64,000 bases of DNA from Prochlorococcus marinus XMU1405 (GCF_017696275.1 NZ_JAAORF010000002.1:310001-374000), one strand, 5' to 3'; shown: positions 31,318 through 41,329, counted from the first letter of the stretch. Translations and numbers: made by a program. Notes: generated from the sequence alone by a model not told the origin.

Positions 31318-32336
31318 TATTCTATTCGTGGATCTAAATATGCGATTAAAATATCCACGAAGAGATTTAAAGAAACTATGAGCATAGAGGTAAAAATTAC
31401 AATTCCTTGAACCAAGGTATAATCTCTTTGAGAAATAGCTTCATGTAATCTTAAAGCTATACCTGGCCATGAAAAAGTTACCTCGAACAATAAAGCACCT
31501 CCTGCCAATGAGGCCATAGTCAAGCCAGAAATAGTGACAATTGGCAATAGAGCATTAGGCAATGCATGGTTTAAAAATATTTTTTTCCTTGATATTCCTC
31601 TACATATAGCAGCATTTACATAATCACTTTTATATGTCTTATCCAAATTTACTCTTAATGAGCGGCTGAATATCCCACTTAATAAAAAACCAAGGGTAAG
31701 AGAAGGAAGTGCGAGATAATAAAGACTATCTTTCAGAGCAATAATATTATTTGAAAGAATACTATCTAAAACTAGAAAACCTGTGATTTGAGGTTGTTGC
31801 TGAAATATTGGAAATCTACCCCCAATTGGGGAAATATTAAAAAACACAGAAAATAATAATTGGGATAACATTGCACCCCAAAAAGGAGGGATCGAATATG
31901 TAGCAATTCCTAGTATTCTAGAGATATAGTCAGTCTTTTTCCCTCTATTTCTTAAGCCAATTAATCCCAATGGGAATCCTATTAGTGTGGCACTTAATAT
32001 TGAAAAGAATCCAAGCTCAATACTTGCAGGCAATGACTTAATAATAATGTTTAGGACTGGCTCTTGGGTACTAAGAGATTGGCCAAAATCTAAGTGCAAT
32101 ATACTTTTAATATATGAAAAATATTGATTTATTAAAGGTTCATTTAGTCCCAATTTATTTCTTAGAAATTCCCTAGAAATCTCATCTGCACCTGATCCAA
32201 GTATGGCATCGACAGGATCGCCAGGTGCAACTCTTAATAAAATAAAAACTAATGAAGAAATTATCCATAACATTATCGGTATTAATGAAATTTTTAATAA
32301 GGAATAATTAAGTAGTTTATTTAAATTTCTACTCAT
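31314..32336 (-). CDS. Peptide/nickel-type ABC transporter permease (DppB-like)
   Basis: A 340-residue permease with six helices. The DppB N-terminal signature is seen in LLRVAPGDPVDAILG and LGLNEPLINQYFSYI. The transport-system EAA loop reads NYVNAAICRGISRKKIFLNH in part, with HALPNALLPIVTISG beyond it. An ATG at 32336 is chosen because it reduces overlap with the binding-protein gene; a start at 32354 is also open. No second permease or ATPase gene is present nearby, so the transporter must be completed elsewhere. Confidence 0.85.
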   Translation of the reverse strand: MSRNLNKLLNYSLLKISLIPIMLWIISSLVFILLRVAPGDPVDAILGSGADEISREFLRNKLGLNEPLINQYFSYIKSILHLDFGQSLSTQEPVLNIIIKSLPASIELGFFSILSATLIGFPLGLIGLRNRGKKTDYISRILGIATYSIPPFWGAMLSQLLFSVFFNISPIGGRFPIFQQQPQITGFLVLDSILSNNIIALKDSLYYLALPSLTLGFLLSGIFSRSLRVNLDKTYKSDYVNAAICRGISRKKIFLNHALPNALLPIVTISGLTMASLAGGALLFEVTFSWPGIALRLHEAISQRDYTLVQGIVIFTSMLIVSLNLFVDILIAYLDPRIEY

Positions 32337-33900
32337 TAAATATCTCAAGATCACTCAATGAAATTATTCCTGCACCATTAAAAATAGGTTTTGATATTTT
32401 ATTTTGAGACCATGCTTTTTGAGAGGATATCCAAATAGGAATATAAGGTATTGAATTTGCTGCTATTTTTTCAATTTCAATAAGTTTTTCTAATCTTTTA
32501 ATTCCACTTATTTTTTCACTCTCAAGAAATAAACTTTCCACTTTATTAGATCCCCAAAAACTACCGCTGTAAACTGATTCTCCTTTTTTACATTTGCCAT
32601 CGACTATTTCATTACAACTTAAAAGAGGAGTGAGATAGGCCTCTGGATCTGAATAAGCCCCAGTCCAATCAAGAATAACTGCCGTATAAATTCCTAGACT
32701 TAGATTCTTATAAACTGTTGTAGATTCAACCCCATTGAGTTCAATTTCAATACAATCATTCAAAGAACTTTTAATTTCTTCTTGCCATGTCAGAGCAATA
32801 AGCTTGTCAGCTGGTACATTCGATCTATAAGTAAGGGGTATTTTTAGAATATTGCCATCGCAATAATTTTCTTTTTGCAATAACCTTCTTGCTTCTAAAT
32901 AATCATACTTAGGCCACAGATCTTGATTATCTTTTTTTAAAATCGGAGGAATTATTGATCTAGATGGCTTCCTTAATCCATAACTTACTTTCTCACTAAT
33001 CAACTTTCTATTAAGACTTTTTGCCAAAGCCAGTCTTAAATTAAGATTACTTAAGGGATAGGAACTAGTTTTAAGGCTTATAAAACTTAATTCAGTGAAA
33101 GGGCTATTACCTTCATTAAACTGTTTATTTTTGCTTAAATTATTTAAACTTTTTCTCTGACTATCATCAATTGAATTTGATAAAAGCACGTCAATTTGTT
33201 TACTTTTTAAAGCCCCAAAAAGAGAGGATGAATTTGAATATCCCACAAAATTAACACCCTTATTTAAGGGCTTTTTACCCCAATAATTCAAATATGGATC
33301 AATTGATTGAACTTCATTAGAAAAACTAGTAAGCACATACTTGCCGGTACCAACAAATTTTTCATTTAAAAACTTATCAGAATATTGTTTGTAAAATGTA
33401 GGAGATATTGGAGTTAAATTTACTGATGTGAGTAAACCATTTAAAGAACTTGATGGTTTATTCAAATTTATTATGACTGAATATTCACTTGGTGTTTCTA
33501 TTGATTTAATCTTATTTCCTAAAATATAATTCATCGTTCCAATTCTTTTGAATCTATCAAAGGTAAACTTTATAGCATTTGAGTTAAATACAGTTCCATC
33601 GTGAAAAAAAACATTCTTTCTTAAATTGATAGTTATTTGAAGTCTATCCTTTGAAATAATTGGCATGCCAGAGGCCAATTCAGGTATTAATTCTCCATCA
33701 GAATTTAATTCATATAATGTGTCTCCTAGAGAACTGATTAATTGAATTGCTTTAAGAGTATTTGCTCTAGCTGGGTCTAAAGATTCAATTTTCCCAGAAC
33801 TTGCTACTATGATTTTTTTAGATATTCTTTTTGAGCCGCAAGAATTCTGTAAAAAAGAAATTAAAATAATAAATATTGATAAAAGAACTTTTTTTTTCAT
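32329..33900 (-). CDS. ABC transporter substrate-binding lipoprotein (peptide/nickel type, SBP_bac_5)
   Basis: A 523-residue extracytoplasmic binding protein. The lipobox is FLQNSC with the lipidated Cys at residue 21. SBP_bac_5 features are SLDPARANTLKAIQLISSLG, LRKNVFFHDGTVFNSNAIKF and a conserved C-terminal half. It binds oligopeptides, nickel chelates or related solutes; specificity cannot be read. It overlaps the permease start by eight bases and the upstream small gene by four bases, so all three form one operon. Confidence 0.87.
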   Translation of the reverse strand: MKKKVLLSIFIILISFLQNSCGSKRISKKIIVASSGKIESLDPARANTLKAIQLISSLGDTLYELNSDGELIPELASGMPIISKDRLQITINLRKNVFFHDGTVFNSNAIKFTFDRFKRIGTMNYILGNKIKSIETPSEYSVIINLNKPSSSLNGLLTSVNLTPISPTFYKQYSDKFLNEKFVGTGKYVLTSFSNEVQSIDPYLNYWGKKPLNKGVNFVGYSNSSSLFGALKSKQIDVLLSNSIDDSQRKSLNNLSKNKQFNEGNSPFTELSFISLKTSSYPLSNLNLRLALAKSLNRKLISEKVSYGLRKPSRSIIPPILKKDNQDLWPKYDYLEARRLLQKENYCDGNILKIPLTYRSNVPADKLIALTWQEEIKSSLNDCIEIELNGVESTTVYKNLSLGIYTAVILDWTGAYSDPEAYLTPLLSCNEIVDGKCKKGESVYSGSFWGSNKVESLFLESEKISGIKRLEKLIEIEKIAANSIPYIPIWISSQKAWSQNKISKPIFNGAGIISLSDLEIFNE

Positions 33901-34169
33901 ATTTTATGATTACTTAATTTTTCTGAAGTATTATTTGAACAATAAATTTGTAAGGTTATTTGACTTATTTCTAAAGCAAATGTTTTTTTAGAATTACAAG
34001 CAAAAGGCCACTCTCTCACCCAACAAATTTCTTTACCTTCATTTAAACCAATTACTTGAAAAGTCTTATTGCTATTTTTAATTTTCACGCAGGCACCTTT
34101 ATAAAGGTTTTCAGAAAAAATTAAATTATTATTTTCATTATTAGTATCTAATAGTTTGGAATGAATCAT
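33897..34169 (-). CDS. Hypothetical small protein upstream of ABC transporter, 90 aa
   Basis: It is a soluble-looking protein with cysteines in GACVKIKN, ICWVREWPFACN and IYCSNN. The pattern KGACVKIKNSNKTFQVIGLN followed by EGKEICWVREWP resembles a small beta barrel of cyanobacterial hypothetical proteins. The ATG at 34169 (MIHSKLLDTN) is preferred over a GTG at 34190. Its stop overlaps the start of the lipoprotein gene (ATGA), indicating translational coupling. Confidence 0.55.
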   Translation of the reverse strand: MIHSKLLDTNNENNNLIFSENLYKGACVKIKNSNKTFQVIGLNEGKEICWVREWPFACNSKKTFALEISQITLQIYCSNNTSEKLSNHKI

Positions 34170-34239
34170 TAAGGTGCTAAAAACAAACACTTACTTTATT
34201 CGGTTTACCAAGCTATAAAGAAATTTGCAAACTATTTTT

Positions 34240-35541
34240 TTAAATACAACTTAATTGACTTGCAATAATTTTAACTTCATTTAGCGAATTTATTTCATCT
34301 TTCGATCTCTCAAAATCTCCATTGTTCACCTCATGAGTAATAACGACAATTTCAGCTTTGTCGTCACTTGCATCAAGTTGAACGATTGATTCTATTGATA
34401 CATTATTCTTTCCAAAAATATCTCCAATCTTTCCTATAACACCTGGACTATCAAGACAAACAATTCTAAGGTAATTTTTTTTATTTATTTGTGAAGATTC
34501 GATGATATGACATTTTCTCCAGAAATAAAAAGATAATAATGGATCGATTGAATTATTATTTTTTACTGAGGCGGCATGCAGATTTAATATATCTGATACT
34601 ACTGATGCAGCAGTTGGGCCACTCCCTGCACCTGGACCATATAACATTATCTCTCCAAGAGGATCGGCCTCTATCAATAAGGCATTATTAACTCCCTTAA
34701 CTGTTGCCAATGGATGAGATTTTGGAATCAAAGAAGGTCCTACCCAAATATTCAAAGCGAGTGAATCATTACTATTAATTTGTCCCCTTTCGGAGAGCGC
34801 TAAAAGTTTTATTTCAAAACCTAATTTATTGGCATATTCGATATCCTTTAGATCAATTTTGCTAATGCCCTCAGAATGAATCTCCTCTCTTATAATTTTC
34901 CCTCCAAATGCAAGTTCACTAAGAATTGAAATCTTATCAGCAGCATCATGGCCCTCAACATCTGCAGTTGGATCAAATTCTGCATAACCAAGTCTTTGGG
35001 CCAATTTTAAGGTCTCCTTGTAATCAGCTTTTTCATTCGTCATCTTTGAAAGAATAAAATTTGTTGTGCCATTTATTATTCCAATCATTTTTTTTATACT
35101 GTTACTTTTTAATGATCTTTTTAAGGGTTCGATTATAGGAATCCCCCCACAAACTGCTGCCTCCGACAATATATAAACTCCTTCTTTAGATGCAGTTTTA
35201 TATATTTCTTCTCCATATCTTGCAATGACTGCTTTATTTGCTGTAACAACAGATTTACCTAATTTTAATGATTGCAGAATAATATCTTTCGCCAAATCAA
35301 CCCCACCCATTACTTCAACAATTACATCTATAGAGGGGTCATTAATTAATTTAAATGGATCATCAGTTAATAAATTATTATCCAGCTCAATATCCCTTTT
35401 TTTATTAATATCTTTAACTGCTATTTTTGCAATTTCTATTTCTTTTAGAATTGGATGCGAATCAACTTCAGAACTTATTATTTTATAAATCCCTGAACCT
35501 ACAGTTCCAAAACCTACAATCCCAATTTTGCATTTTCTCAT
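34240..35541 (-). CDS. hom: Homoserine dehydrogenase
   Basis: NAD(P)H-dependent reduction of aspartate semialdehyde to homoserine for threonine, methionine and isoleucine synthesis. Rossmann motif GFGTVGSGIY lies at residues 10-19. The catalytic domain includes GIINGTTNFILSKM, AEFDPTADVEGHDAADK and GAGSGPTAASVVSD. A C-terminal ACT domain (SPGVIGKIGDIFGKNNVSIE) suggests allosteric control by an amino acid. The 433-residue length is typical. The gene is the last of a minus-strand run. Confidence 0.95.
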   Translation of the reverse strand: MRKCKIGIVGFGTVGSGIYKIISSEVDSHPILKEIEIAKIAVKDINKKRDIELDNNLLTDDPFKLINDPSIDVIVEVMGGVDLAKDIILQSLKLGKSVVTANKAVIARYGEEIYKTASKEGVYILSEAAVCGGIPIIEPLKRSLKSNSIKKMIGIINGTTNFILSKMTNEKADYKETLKLAQRLGYAEFDPTADVEGHDAADKISILSELAFGGKIIREEIHSEGISKIDLKDIEYANKLGFEIKLLALSERGQINSNDSLALNIWVGPSLIPKSHPLATVKGVNNALLIEADPLGEIMLYGPGAGSGPTAASVVSDILNLHAASVKNNNSIDPLLSFYFWRKCHIIESSQINKKNYLRIVCLDSPGVIGKIGDIFGKNNVSIESIVQLDASDDKAEIVVITHEVNNGDFERSKDEINSLNEVKIIASQLSCI

Positions 35542-35584
35542 TTTTTATTTCTTTAACTTTGAGTTTAATTTTATATTATTAGGC

Positions 35585-36004
35585 CTACAAAAATTCATTT
35601 GCTTGAGACTGCATTTTCAACAATATGTTTAAAAAACCATTTGACCGAGAAGGTGTTAAGCTTGATTTCAACCCAGTATCTTCAATAAATTTCTTATCTA
35701 TTTTAATAACCTCATTAGGTGTTAATTCATTTAACCCAGTAATTAAAAATGCTAATAAACCTTTGGTTATTAGGGCATCAGAATATCCTTCCCAAAATAA
35801 TTTACCTCCTTTAATATTTGCCTTAACAAAAACTTCTGAAACGCATCCTTTAACTTTATTTTCTTCAACAAGGATTTCATTATCTGGTTCTTTCAATTTT
35901 TTCCCTAACCACAAAATGTATTCATATTTTCTTTTTGGATCTTCTGATTTCTTCAACTTTTCAACTAATCTTGATAAATTATTGTATTTTTCTTGATTTT
36001 CCAT
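35585..36004 (-). CDS. sufE: SufE-like sulfur acceptor protein
   Basis: SufE accepts persulfide sulfur from the cysteine desulfurase SufS for Fe-S cluster assembly. The acceptor cysteine is in KGCVSEVFV (Cys54), and the usual features YILWLGKKLKE and ALITKGLLAFLITGLNELTP are present. The length of 139 residues matches the family. It lies 43 bases from hom and on the same strand. Confidence 0.9.
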   Translation of the reverse strand: MENQEKYNNLSRLVEKLKKSEDPKRKYEYILWLGKKLKEPDNEILVEENKVKGCVSEVFVKANIKGGKLFWEGYSDALITKGLLAFLITGLNELTPNEVIKIDKKFIEDTGLKSSLTPSRSNGFLNILLKMQSQANEFL

Positions 36005-36042
36005 TTATAAAACTATAAATTAATCGCTTTATCAGTTTTCTA

Positions 36043-36630
36043 TTATACAAATATTTCTTTTTCTGTGATAAACCCTGATAAAGGAATATCCCACTCAGCT
36101 CTGGTTAATGGAATCGTACTTACACAATTGGAAGTTAATACTCCAATGCATGGAACATTTCTCCAATTATTATCTGTCCTTAATTTATCAAAATAACCTC
36201 CTCCATAACCTAATCTTGTTAAATTTTTATCTACAGAAAGACATGGTACAAGAATCATACTTATCTGGTTATAACTTAATGAAAAAGAGTTATTTGGACT
36301 TAGTATCCCCTCATAATCTTTTGAGAGAGGTTCTTTATCCCATGGATAAAATAACAATTCTTTTTTATTTTTACATCTGGGCAAAGCTATAGAAAAATTT
36401 TCCTTAAGACTCCTAATATCTACTTCATTTCTTAGAGGCCAATATATTGCAATGTAACCAATATTTTTATATTCCTTTATAAATGAATCAATATATAATT
36501 TTACATTTTTTTCTACTTTTTCTCTTTGATTTAAAGAAATCTCATCTCTAAGTTTTCTAAAGGTATGCCTCTCAAATTTCTTTTTTTCAGAAATAGTCAT
36601 AATTGAATCTTCAGTTGATGCCATCTTCAT
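36043..36630 (-). CDS. 5-formyltetrahydrofolate cyclo-ligase
   Basis: It converts 5-formyl-THF to 5,10-methenyl-THF with ATP. The family signature [13 protein letters not shown] lies near residue 140, preceded by [11 protein letters not shown], and the N-terminal [15 protein letters not shown] is characteristic. The frame overlaps ruvC by 20 bases when started at 36630. An ATG at 36600 ([10 protein letters not shown]) would avoid the overlap and is a reasonable alternative. The gene is often unnamed in cyanobacteria. Confidence 0.88.
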   Translation of the reverse strand: MKMASTEDSIMTISEKKKFERHTFRKLRDEISLNQREKVEKNVKLYIDSFIKEYKNIGYIAIYWPLRNEVDIRSLKENFSIALPRCKNKKELLFYPWDKEPLSKDYEGILSPNNSFSLSYNQISMILVPCLSVDKNLTRLGYGGGYFDKLRTDNNWRNVPCIGVLTSNCVSTIPLTRAEWDIPLSGFITEKEIFV

Positions 36631-37084
36631 TTAGTTTTGTGAGAGCTATGGCCAAGGCATCTGCTGAATCATCAGGTTTTGGAGGTTTTTTAAGTTCTAA
36701 GCTATACATAACAGCATCAAGAACTTCCTTCTTAGATGCTTTTCCAGACCCGGCAATCGTTAATTTTATCTGAGCAGGAGAATATTCACTAACATGAATT
36801 TTTCTTGAGGCTAATACCATCATAATCACGCCTCTAGCCTGCACCACACTAATCGTAGTACTTGATCTGTAAAAGAAAAATTTTTCTACCGCTGCTGATG
36901 TTGGATTCCAATGATTTATTAATTCATTAAGATCTTTAAATATCTCATAAAGTCTATCTTCTTCTTTTTTATCTTTGCCTGTTTCGATTACACCACAATC
37001 TAATAATATCTTTTTCCCATTCTCTATTTCAATAATTCCATAACCAACTCTAGCTAATCCGGGGTCAATCCCAATTATTCTCAC
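36611..37084 (-). CDS. ruvC: Holliday junction resolvase RuvC
   Basis: A nuclease that cuts four-way junctions. The RNase H-like start [16 protein letters not shown] carries catalytic Asp7. The second acidic residue lies in [15 protein letters not shown], and the last cluster in [14 protein letters not shown] supplies the remaining Asp residues. The length of 157 residues is normal. It starts five bases after the chlI stop, so it is in the same operon. Confidence 0.95.
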   Translation of the reverse strand: MRIIGIDPGLARVGYGIIEIENGKKILLDCGVIETGKDKKEEDRLYEIFKDLNELINHWNPTSAAVEKFFFYRSSTTISVVQARGVIMMVLASRKIHVSEYSPAQIKLTIAGSGKASKKEVLDAVMYSLELKKPPKPDDSADALAIALTKLNEDGIN

Positions 37085-37089
37085 TGTGA

Positions 37090-38178
37090 TTAAGCTTCTG
37101 CAGACAATTGAAATTTTGAAAGATTTTCTTTTTCATCTAAATCAAATACTTTACAAAAGGCTTGAATAACTCTTTCACCTGAATCAACTTGTTCTAAGGG
37201 ATCTTTTCTTAGTCTGTGTCTTAAAGAGCAAGAAATAACCCTTGCTATGTCATCTTCTTGCACTTCAGTTCTGCCCTCAAAGGCAGCAATTGCCCTTGCC
37301 GATCGATTTGTAACAATATCTCCACGTAAACCATCAACATCTAGTTCTCCGCAGATTGCAGAAATATTCAATCTTAGGTCATCGTCCATTTGAACAGAAT
37401 TTAACATTTCTTGTGCTTTCATAACCTTTTGTTGAAGTTCATCCTGTTGTTTCTCAACGCTCAATGAAAATTCGTCAGGATTATCGTCAAAAGAAGTTCT
37501 TTGATCTACGACTTGAACTCTTAATTCAGCATCTCTAACTGTCTTAACCTCAACACTCATTCCAAACCTATCTAATAGTTGAGGCCTTAATTCACCTTCT
37601 TCTGGATTTCCCGACCCAATAAGGACAAACCTCGCAGGATGTCGGACTGAAACTCCCTCCCTTTCAACTGTATTCCATCCGGAAGCAGCCGAATCTAGAA
37701 GTACGTCAACTAAATGATCATCAAGCAAATTTACTTCATCAACATATAGTAAACCCCTATTAGCTTTAGCCAATAATCCAGGCTCGAATGCCTTGACACC
37801 CTCACTTAAAGCCTTTTCTATATCAATGGTTCCACAAAGCCTGTCTTCAGTAGCCCCTAAAGGTAAGTCAACCATAGGTACTTGTTTTTGAATACTCTCT
37901 AGATTTTCTCCTTGAGTAATTTTTTCTAAAACTTCTTTACTTTGTAAATCAGGATCGACGAGAGAACTATTATATGGATCGTCTTTAACAACATCGATTG
38001 CTGGCAACAAATCAGCAAGGGCCCTTATTGTGGTCGACTTTCCAGTCCCTCTATCACCCATTATCATCACTCCTCCAATTCTTGGATCAATCACATTTAA
38101 TAAGAGAGCCAATTTCATTTCTTCTTGACCAATTACAGCTGTAAAAGGAAAAACTCTTCTTTTCTTTGTTGTAGGCAC
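37090..38178 (-). CDS. chlI: Magnesium chelatase ATPase subunit I
   Basis: AAA+ motor of Mg-chelatase, which inserts Mg into protoporphyrin IX, the first committed step to chlorophyll. Walker [10 protein letters not shown] and Walker [13 protein letters not shown] are clear, the arginine-finger/sensor region reads [19 protein letters not shown], and the 362-residue length is typical. It works with ChlD and ChlH, which are not in this window. It is the first gene before ruvC, with a 120-base upstream gap holding no obvious operator. Confidence 0.95.
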   Translation of the reverse strand: MPTTKKRRVFPFTAVIGQEEMKLALLLNVIDPRIGGVMIMGDRGTGKSTTIRALADLLPAIDVVKDDPYNSSLVDPDLQSKEVLEKITQGENLESIQKQVPMVDLPLGATEDRLCGTIDIEKALSEGVKAFEPGLLAKANRGLLYVDEVNLLDDHLVDVLLDSAASGWNTVEREGVSVRHPARFVLIGSGNPEEGELRPQLLDRFGMSVEVKTVRDAELRVQVVDQRTSFDDNPDEFSLSVEKQQDELQQKVMKAQEMLNSVQMDDDLRLNISAICGELDVDGLRGDIVTNRSARAIAAFEGRTEVQEDDIARVISCSLRHRLRKDPLEQVDSGERVIQAFCKVFDLDEKENLSKFQLSAEA

Positions 38179-38298
38179 AGTTTTAGTTTTCTTAAATATT
38201 CAAATAATCAATAGATGTTACTTCAGAAAATGTTTTTAGTAAATATCCCTATCAAATAAAACTAAAGAGAAATAATAACTAATCAGATTTATGCTTAT

Positions 38299-39039
38299 TT
38301 ATTTTTTTGAATTGTTCAAAAACCAGTTTATTTGATGGACAATTCCTCTTAAAACATTTATTTCGTGCATTGATGTATTTGCCCTCAAAAAATAATTCTT
38401 AAATTTACTGATTTTTGCCTTAGAAGTATGTTTTAAAAGATATCCAACCTTCAAAAGTAATTCTTCTATCTCCAAAAACGAATCATGTATTTGTTTTGGT
38501 GATGCAAGATTAAAAACTTTTAGTTCTTGATCAATGTTTCTTTTTGAAGACTTATTTAACTCATACAAAGCTATTGAAACTGCGTGAGAAAGATTTAACG
38601 AAGGATTATTCTGAGAAGTTGGGATATTAAAAGTTTTATTCGCCAAAAGCAATTCACTGTTAGTTAAACCTCTATCTTCTCTTCCAAATATAATTGCTAA
38701 ATTATTTATCTTTTTAAAGGATAAAGTCCAATCAAATATATCTTCAGAAGATCCAAAAAATGAATTTTTATTTACATCAATCCTTCCACAAGAAGCTAGA
38801 ACTACATCACAGTCAAAAATTGCTTTTTGAAGGTTATCAAAAATCTTACAATTTTCAAGAAATTTATGACCTTTAAGAGCCATTTTTTTTGCTTCTAAAG
38901 AAAATATATCGCATTTCGGAGAAACAATTCTTAATTCATCAACTTCAAAGTTAGAGCATAATCTAGCAACGCTCCCTACATTTAAAGGGCCATTTGGTTC
39001 AACTAATATTACTTTTAAATTAGAAAAAATTTTCCCCAA
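38299..39039 (-). CDS. SpoU/TrmJ-like RNA 2'-O-methyltransferase
   Basis: A SPOUT-class methyltransferase. Motifs are LVEPNGPLNVGSVARLCSNF (motif 1), LAIIFGREDRGLTNSELL (motif 2) and SLNLSHAVSIALYEL (motif 3, the knot that binds SAM). These suit a TrmJ-type enzyme that methylates position 32 or 34 of tRNA. The C-terminal extension after motif 3 is helical, as in TrmJ. It sits two bases from cytM. Confidence 0.85.
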   Translation of the reverse strand: MGKIFSNLKVILVEPNGPLNVGSVARLCSNFEVDELRIVSPKCDIFSLEAKKMALKGHKFLENCKIFDNLQKAIFDCDVVLASCGRIDVNKNSFFGSSEDIFDWTLSFKKINNLAIIFGREDRGLTNSELLLANKTFNIPTSQNNPSLNLSHAVSIALYELNKSSKRNIDQELKVFNLASPKQIHDSFLEIEELLLKVGYLLKHTSKAKISKFKNYFLRANTSMHEINVLRGIVHQINWFLNNSKK

Positions 39040-39041
39040 AA

Positions 39042-39428
39042 TTATTCAAGGCTATGAAGATATTTTAATAAATTGGACATATTTACAGGATCAATTTCAA
39101 AACTTGGCATAGGGGGAGTTAGGCCTCCAGTAACTTGTTTTATTATCTCTTTATCATTCAAACGTTGAGTTATTGAGTGTAAGTCTGGCCCCACTAATCC
39201 CCTTGCTGTAATTCCATGACATCCAACACAATTTATCTTAAAAAGAGCATCTCCTTCATCAGCAGAGCCATTAAGCGCAAGAGTTTCAATAATATATTTG
39301 TTATTTTCTTGATGTTTTACGAAAAATATTGAAAAACAAATAAAAAAAACTCCAAATAAAATAAAAACAATTTTTAAGAATTCTCTTTTAAAGTCTCTTT
39401 CTGCTGCAGTTGATGAAGATGTTGACAC
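39042..39428 (-). CDS. cytM: Cytochrome M (membrane-anchored cytochrome c)
   Basis: A 128-residue protein with an N-terminal transmembrane anchor ([18 protein letters not shown], residues 20-37). The haem-binding CVGCH motif lies at residues 67-71 and the axial Met in [10 protein letters not shown]. The layout matches cyanobacterial cytochrome M, a low-potential cytochrome implicated in balancing respiration and photosynthesis. It is on the opposite strand to petG, whose start is 56 bases away, so the two are divergent. Confidence 0.85.
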   Translation of the reverse strand: MSTSSSTAAERDFKREFLKIVFILFGVFFICFSIFFVKHQENNKYIIETLALNGSADEGDALFKINCVGCHGITARGLVGPDLHSITQRLNDKEIIKQVTGGLTPPMPSFEIDPVNMSNLLKYLHSLE

Positions 39429-39483
39429 AAAAAATAGTCTCTATGTAACAATTGTGAATAAGAAATTCAAAAAAGGCAAAAAA

Positions 39484-39603
39484 ATGATCGAGCCTCTTCT
39501 ATGTGGAATTGTTTTAGGTTTAGTTCCAATAACTCTTCTTGGATTATTCGTAAGTGCATGGAATCAATACAGAAGAGGTTCAGGGATGCTGGACATTGAT
39601 TAA
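39484..39603 (+). CDS. petG: Cytochrome b6f complex subunit PetG
   Basis: The frame [20 protein letters not shown] continues [19 protein letters not shown], which is the PetG sequence pattern (one membrane helix and the conserved W-N-Q-Y-R-R). At 39 residues it is the usual size plus two. PetG stabilises the cytochrome b6f dimer. Its 3' end overlaps the convergent rsmD stop region by 24 bases. Confidence 0.93.
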   Translation: MIEPLLCGIVLGLVPITLLGLFVSAWNQYRRGSGMLDID

Positions 39604-40179
39604 AAATGTTAATCTTGATTGCCCATAATTTCTTACATCTATAGTTTCCCATAAAGTACTTTTTTTAATAAATATGTTTGGAGAATGTTCACAAATAACT
39701 ATTGAATCTTTTTTTAAAAAATTACAATTAAATATTTGATTTAAAACTAATTCGTGAAAATTAGCATCATATGGAGGATCTAGATAAACAAAATCAAATT
39801 TAAATTTTGTTAAATCAAAAATTCTTGATGATAAGTTTCTCTCGTGATTTGGTTTTGTCCAGTTCAAAACGTCTTTACAAATAACATCAATATCGTTTTT
39901 CCTATTGTTTATATCCTGCAAAGAGAGTAAATTTTTTAAGCAAATTTTTGAGTTGTTTTTGTTTTTTTCAATTGCAATTATTTTTCTTGCACCATGATTA
40001 TATGCCTCACAAGATATCGATCCTGTTCCACTAAATAAATCTAACCAGTTACTATTTTCAACCCTTTTATTTAGTATATTAAATAAAGCCTCTCTAACTC
40101 TTAATGTTGTAGGTCTCGTATAAATATTATTTGGGCTTTGGAGTCTTTTACCTCCTATTAATCTTAAGTTAGATTTCAT
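39580..40179 (-). CDS. rsmD: 16S rRNA (guanine(966)-N2)-methyltransferase RsmD
   Basis: SAM-dependent methyltransferase of 199 residues. The start GGKRLQSPN and [18 protein letters not shown] is typical of RsmD. SAM motif I is [20 protein letters not shown] and the catalytic motif is [10 protein letters not shown]. It overlaps petG by 24 bases at the 3' end and lies 13 bases from hisH upstream on the same strand. Confidence 0.9.
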   Translation of the reverse strand: MKSNLRLIGGKRLQSPNNIYTRPTTLRVREALFNILNKRVENSNWLDLFSGTGSISCEAYNHGARKIIAIEKNKNNSKICLKNLLSLQDINNRKNDIDVICKDVLNWTKPNHERNLSSRIFDLTKFKFDFVYLDPPYDANFHELVLNQIFNCNFLKKDSIVICEHSPNIFIKKSTLWETIDVRNYGQSRLTFLINVQHP

Positions 40180-40192
40180 CAGTAATTATGTG

Positions 40193-40810
40193 CTATTTAA
40201 TATTACTAAGCCACCTTCTCAAAAGTTTTTCTCCAGTTTTACCAGATTTTTCCGGATGAAATTGACAAGCCAATAAATTATCATGCTCAATCATTGCAGT
40301 TAATTTTTCGGAACCATAATTTACCTGAGCTGCAATAATATTTAAGTCGTCTGGGATTGCATGATAGGAATGTACAAAATAGACCCAATTATTTAATTCT
40401 TTAAGCTCTAGTAAAGTATTTGGTTTTGTAGATAAAAGTTGGCACCAACCCATATGTGGGATTCTTTGGTTAACAATATTAGGTATTTTTTGTATTTTTC
40501 CTTTTAAAATTCCCAGACCTTGAACTTTTCCTTCATCGCTTGATTCAAAAAGGAGTTGGAGACCTAAACAAATCCCCAAAAAAGACTTCCCGCTTATGAT
40601 CCATTTTTTTAAATCACTTATCAAATCAGTATTTATAAGATTATTCATTGCAGGATCAAAGGCTCCAACCCCAGGAAGTATTATCGCCTTACAAAGATTG
40701 GACTCATTAAAGTTTTTAATTAATATTATTTCTTCTCCAAGACTTTCTAGAGATTTTGTTACGGAATGAATGTTACCCATCCCATAATCTATAAGTCCAA
40801 TTTTGTGCAA
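40193..40810 (-). CDS. hisH: Imidazole glycerol phosphate synthase subunit HisH
   Basis: A class I glutamine amidotransferase that supplies ammonia to HisF in histidine synthesis. The start is IGLIDYGMGNIHSV, the oxyanion strand is LPGVGAFDPAM, the catalytic Cys81 is in GICLGLQLLFESS, and the His and Glu lie in CQFHPEKSGKTG. The length of 205 residues is typical. It is 11 bases from trxA on the same strand. Confidence 0.95.
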   Translation of the reverse strand: MHKIGLIDYGMGNIHSVTKSLESLGEEIILIKNFNESNLCKAIILPGVGAFDPAMNNLINTDLISDLKKWIISGKSFLGICLGLQLLFESSDEGKVQGLGILKGKIQKIPNIVNQRIPHMGWCQLLSTKPNTLLELKELNNWVYFVHSYHAIPDDLNIIAAQVNYGSEKLTAMIEHDNLLACQFHPEKSGKTGEKLLRRWLSNIK

Positions 40811-40821
40811 AGTTTTTTATT

Positions 40822-41145
40822 CTATAAATGCTTAGTTAAAGTGCTCGCAAGAGTTGCTTTTGGCACAGCACCAACAACAGTATCAACCTTTTGACCACCT
40901 TTAAAGATCATTAATGTAGGAATACTTCTAATTCCGTATTGACTGGCAACATTCGGATTTTCATCTGTATTTAATTTAAAAACTTTAATTTTCCCTTCAA
41001 AGTCTTTTGAGATTTCCTCTACAACTGGTGCAACCATCCTACATGGACCACACCATGGTGCCCAAAAATCAACCAATACTGGTAGATCACTTTGAAGTAC
41101 ATCCTTGTCAAATGAAGAGTCAGTTACGGCTGGAGCTGATGACAT
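40822..41145 (-). CDS. trxA: Thioredoxin
   Basis: A 107-residue thioredoxin with WCGPC at residues 31-35, the buried Asp in VDFWAP and the cis-proline in [11 protein letters not shown]. It is the m-type-like main thioredoxin expected to reduce disulfides in Calvin-cycle and other enzymes. The Yfr1 small RNA lies 91 bases upstream on the same strand, between trxA and guaB, a conserved gene order in marine cyanobacteria. Confidence 0.95.
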   Translation of the reverse strand: MSSAPAVTDSSFDKDVLQSDLPVLVDFWAPWCGPCRMVAPVVEEISKDFEGKIKVFKLNTDENPNVASQYGIRSIPTLMIFKGGQKVDTVVGAVPKATLASTLTKHL

Positions 41146-41236
41146 AATTTAAGTATTCCTTTTTGAAAATTTAGCAGGCAATTCTTTTAAGTGATGATTT
41201 CATTACAGATAAAATAATATAAGTAACAAAATATCT

Positions 41237-41293
41237 AAAAAAGCCCGATTAATCGGGCGATTTAGTGTGTGAGGAGTATGGGGTTTCCCCCAT
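41237..41293 (-). ncRNA. yfr1: Yfr1 small regulatory RNA
   Basis: All hallmarks of Yfr1 are present on the minus strand: a 5' hairpin GGGGGAAACCCC, an unpaired stretch containing the ultra-conserved ACTCCTCACAC (41267-41277), and a 3' terminator hairpin GCCCGATTAATCGGGC followed by six T. The guaB-trxA position is the expected one. Yfr1 is an abundant RNA of about 55 nt that base-pairs with outer-membrane porin mRNAs in Prochlorococcus. The promoter is listed separately. Confidence 0.93.
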
Positions 41294-41299
41294 CATTTC

Positions 41300-41329
41300 A
41301 TAATAACTCCTAATTAGATAATTGTTCAA
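41300..41329 (-). promoter_or_regulatory. Yfr1 promoter
   Basis: TTGAAC (41324-41329) and TATTAT (41300-41305) are 18 bases apart, and the GGGGG start of the RNA is eight bases after the -10 box. This is a good sigma-70-type spacing for a strong constitutive promoter. Confidence 0.65.
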
